Source: Lachnospiraceae bacterium UBA4381 (GTDB lineage: Bacteria > Bacillota > Clostridia > Lachnospirales > Lachnospiraceae). Taken from it: a stretch of 64,000 bases of DNA. The position numbers and the translations under genes are program-made. How positions within the stretch are numbered: position 1 is the stretch's first letter; each line of letters starts with the position of its first letter. The stretch spans positions 5,974 through 69,973 of the forward strand of contig DGRT01000037.1 of NCBI GenBank assembly GCA_002391105.1, given 5' to 3'. The notes beneath the pieces are model-generated. The model made no database searches. It saw only the letters and a program-made list of their open reading frames with translations, and was not told the origin of the DNA. Below are positions 63,563-64,000 of the stretch, piece by piece.

Positions 63563-64000
63563 TCATTTTACTTTTAAGATAGTATATCTGCCCGCATCTC
63601 CAAGTGAAGTAAAGGATGACACCCATACATCATAATATGAATTATCCTTTGGAAGAATTACATATTTACAATCATTTGCTGCCATTGCATTTTTAAGGAT
63701 ATCCCCATTCATGGCATCAGTATCTACACCTTCAGTTTTACCCGTAAAGAACAGGCACATATATCCCCACATATCATTATTATCCCTGACCTCGTTATAA
63801 TTATAATCAGGGAACCGGCCATAACTAACCAGTGGAGTAATAGCCGCATTATAGGTTCTCATTTCTATAAATATGTCTCTATTATAAAGAGTAAGCTTCA
63901 TTTCCTCAGGATTTCCGGAATCCTTCTCTATAATATTGCTGACCTCTATTAATTCGTCTTCAACCTTGTAAATATTATCTACCGGAATCATACCGGTGTT
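63563..64000 (-). CDS. C-terminal part of a larger membrane-protein-like gene
   Basis: At least 145 codons, open to the right edge, so the gene's start lies outside. The visible peptide is a compact soluble domain rich in aromatic residues (NDNDMW-like GYMCLFFTGKTEG and YTILKVK at the end). Its position next to the membrane protein at 61650, and the general look of that protein's extracellular domain, suggest that it is the luminal C-terminus of a related polysaccharide-locus membrane protein. I do not recognise the family. Confidence 0.55.
   Translation of the reverse strand, partial: NTGMIPVDNIYKVEDELIEVSNIIEKDSGNPEEMKLTLYNRDIFIEMRTYNAAITPLVSYGRFPDYNYNEVRDNNDMWGYMCLFFTGKTEGVDTDAMNGDILKNAMAANDCKYVILPKDNSYYDVWVSSFTSLGDAGRYTILKVK

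Overview
The window looks like chromosomal DNA of a Gram-positive anaerobe of the Clostridia, most likely Lachnospiraceae. The signs are moderate GC by eye, T-box leaders on aminoacyl-tRNA synthetase operons, an indirect Asn/Gln-tRNA pathway (aspS with gatCAB), a pyrophosphate-type phosphofructokinase, secreted wall hydrolases with choline/glucan-binding type repeats, and Bacillus-like sigma-A promoters and ribosome binding sites. I see no rRNA, tRNA, CRISPR array, insertion sequence or prophage. Almost every gene is on the minus strand; the exceptions are a DUF5684-like membrane protein, an aldo/keto reductase, one wall-repeat protein and a very small toxin-like gene.

Layout. 0-9 kb: an operon running leftwards with MoxR ATPase, DUF58 protein, a small membrane protein, two von Willebrand A proteins and a TPR protein, continuing into an acyltransferase of the HxxxDG type, a zinc-ribbon membrane protein and an esterase. 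9-12 kb: a Na/phosphate symporter with PhoU domain and TcdA. 12.5-14.4 kb: two plus-strand genes. 14.4-19.3 kb: three envelope proteins (NlpC/P60 with wall repeats, a SleB-type hydrolase, and a lipoprotein amidase whose zinc site is degenerate). 19.3-27.4 kb: a small-multidrug-export type protein, a membrane glycerophosphodiesterase, queA and pheST behind a T-box. 27.5-34.5 kb: YdcF-like protein, an acidic membrane-anchored protein, gltX, a YihY protein, a likely 6S RNA with a near-consensus promoter, and PPi-phosphofructokinase. 34.7-37.9 kb: LCP ligase, glycosyltransferase, rfbB. 38-44.3 kb: gatB, gatA, an inserted small locus, gatC, aspS and its T-box. 44.4-48.9 kb: two wall-repeat proteins. 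48.9-64 kb: a surface polysaccharide locus (rfbA, four glycosyltransferases, an epimerase, DUF2304, an LtaS-like phosphotransferase, DUF2142 and other large membrane proteins), interrupted by a MntA-type nucleotidyltransferase with a stump of a HepT gene.

The most interesting region is 41.2-41.8 kb. Between gatC and gatA lies a 29-codon plus-strand gene for a single-helix peptide with a charged tail. It has a sequestered ribosome binding site, a perfect 14-bp bidirectional terminator, and a convergent promoter whose short RNA would carry sequence complementary to the toxin start codon and its first codons. This is the architecture of Fst/par type I toxin-antitoxin loci. Next to it sits one copy of a roughly 160-nt structured repeat that occurs three times in full or nearly full length in the window, plus one end fragment; paired base changes between copies preserve its stems.

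How the genes work together: much of the window serves the cell envelope. dTDP-sugar supply (RfbA, RfbB), glycosyltransferases, an LCP ligase and an LtaS-like enzyme build surface polymers, and wall hydrolases remodel peptidoglycan. WalR-like boxes lie at the promoters of two wall-hydrolase genes. Translation-supply genes (pheST, gltX, aspS, gatCAB, queA) are interleaved with them.
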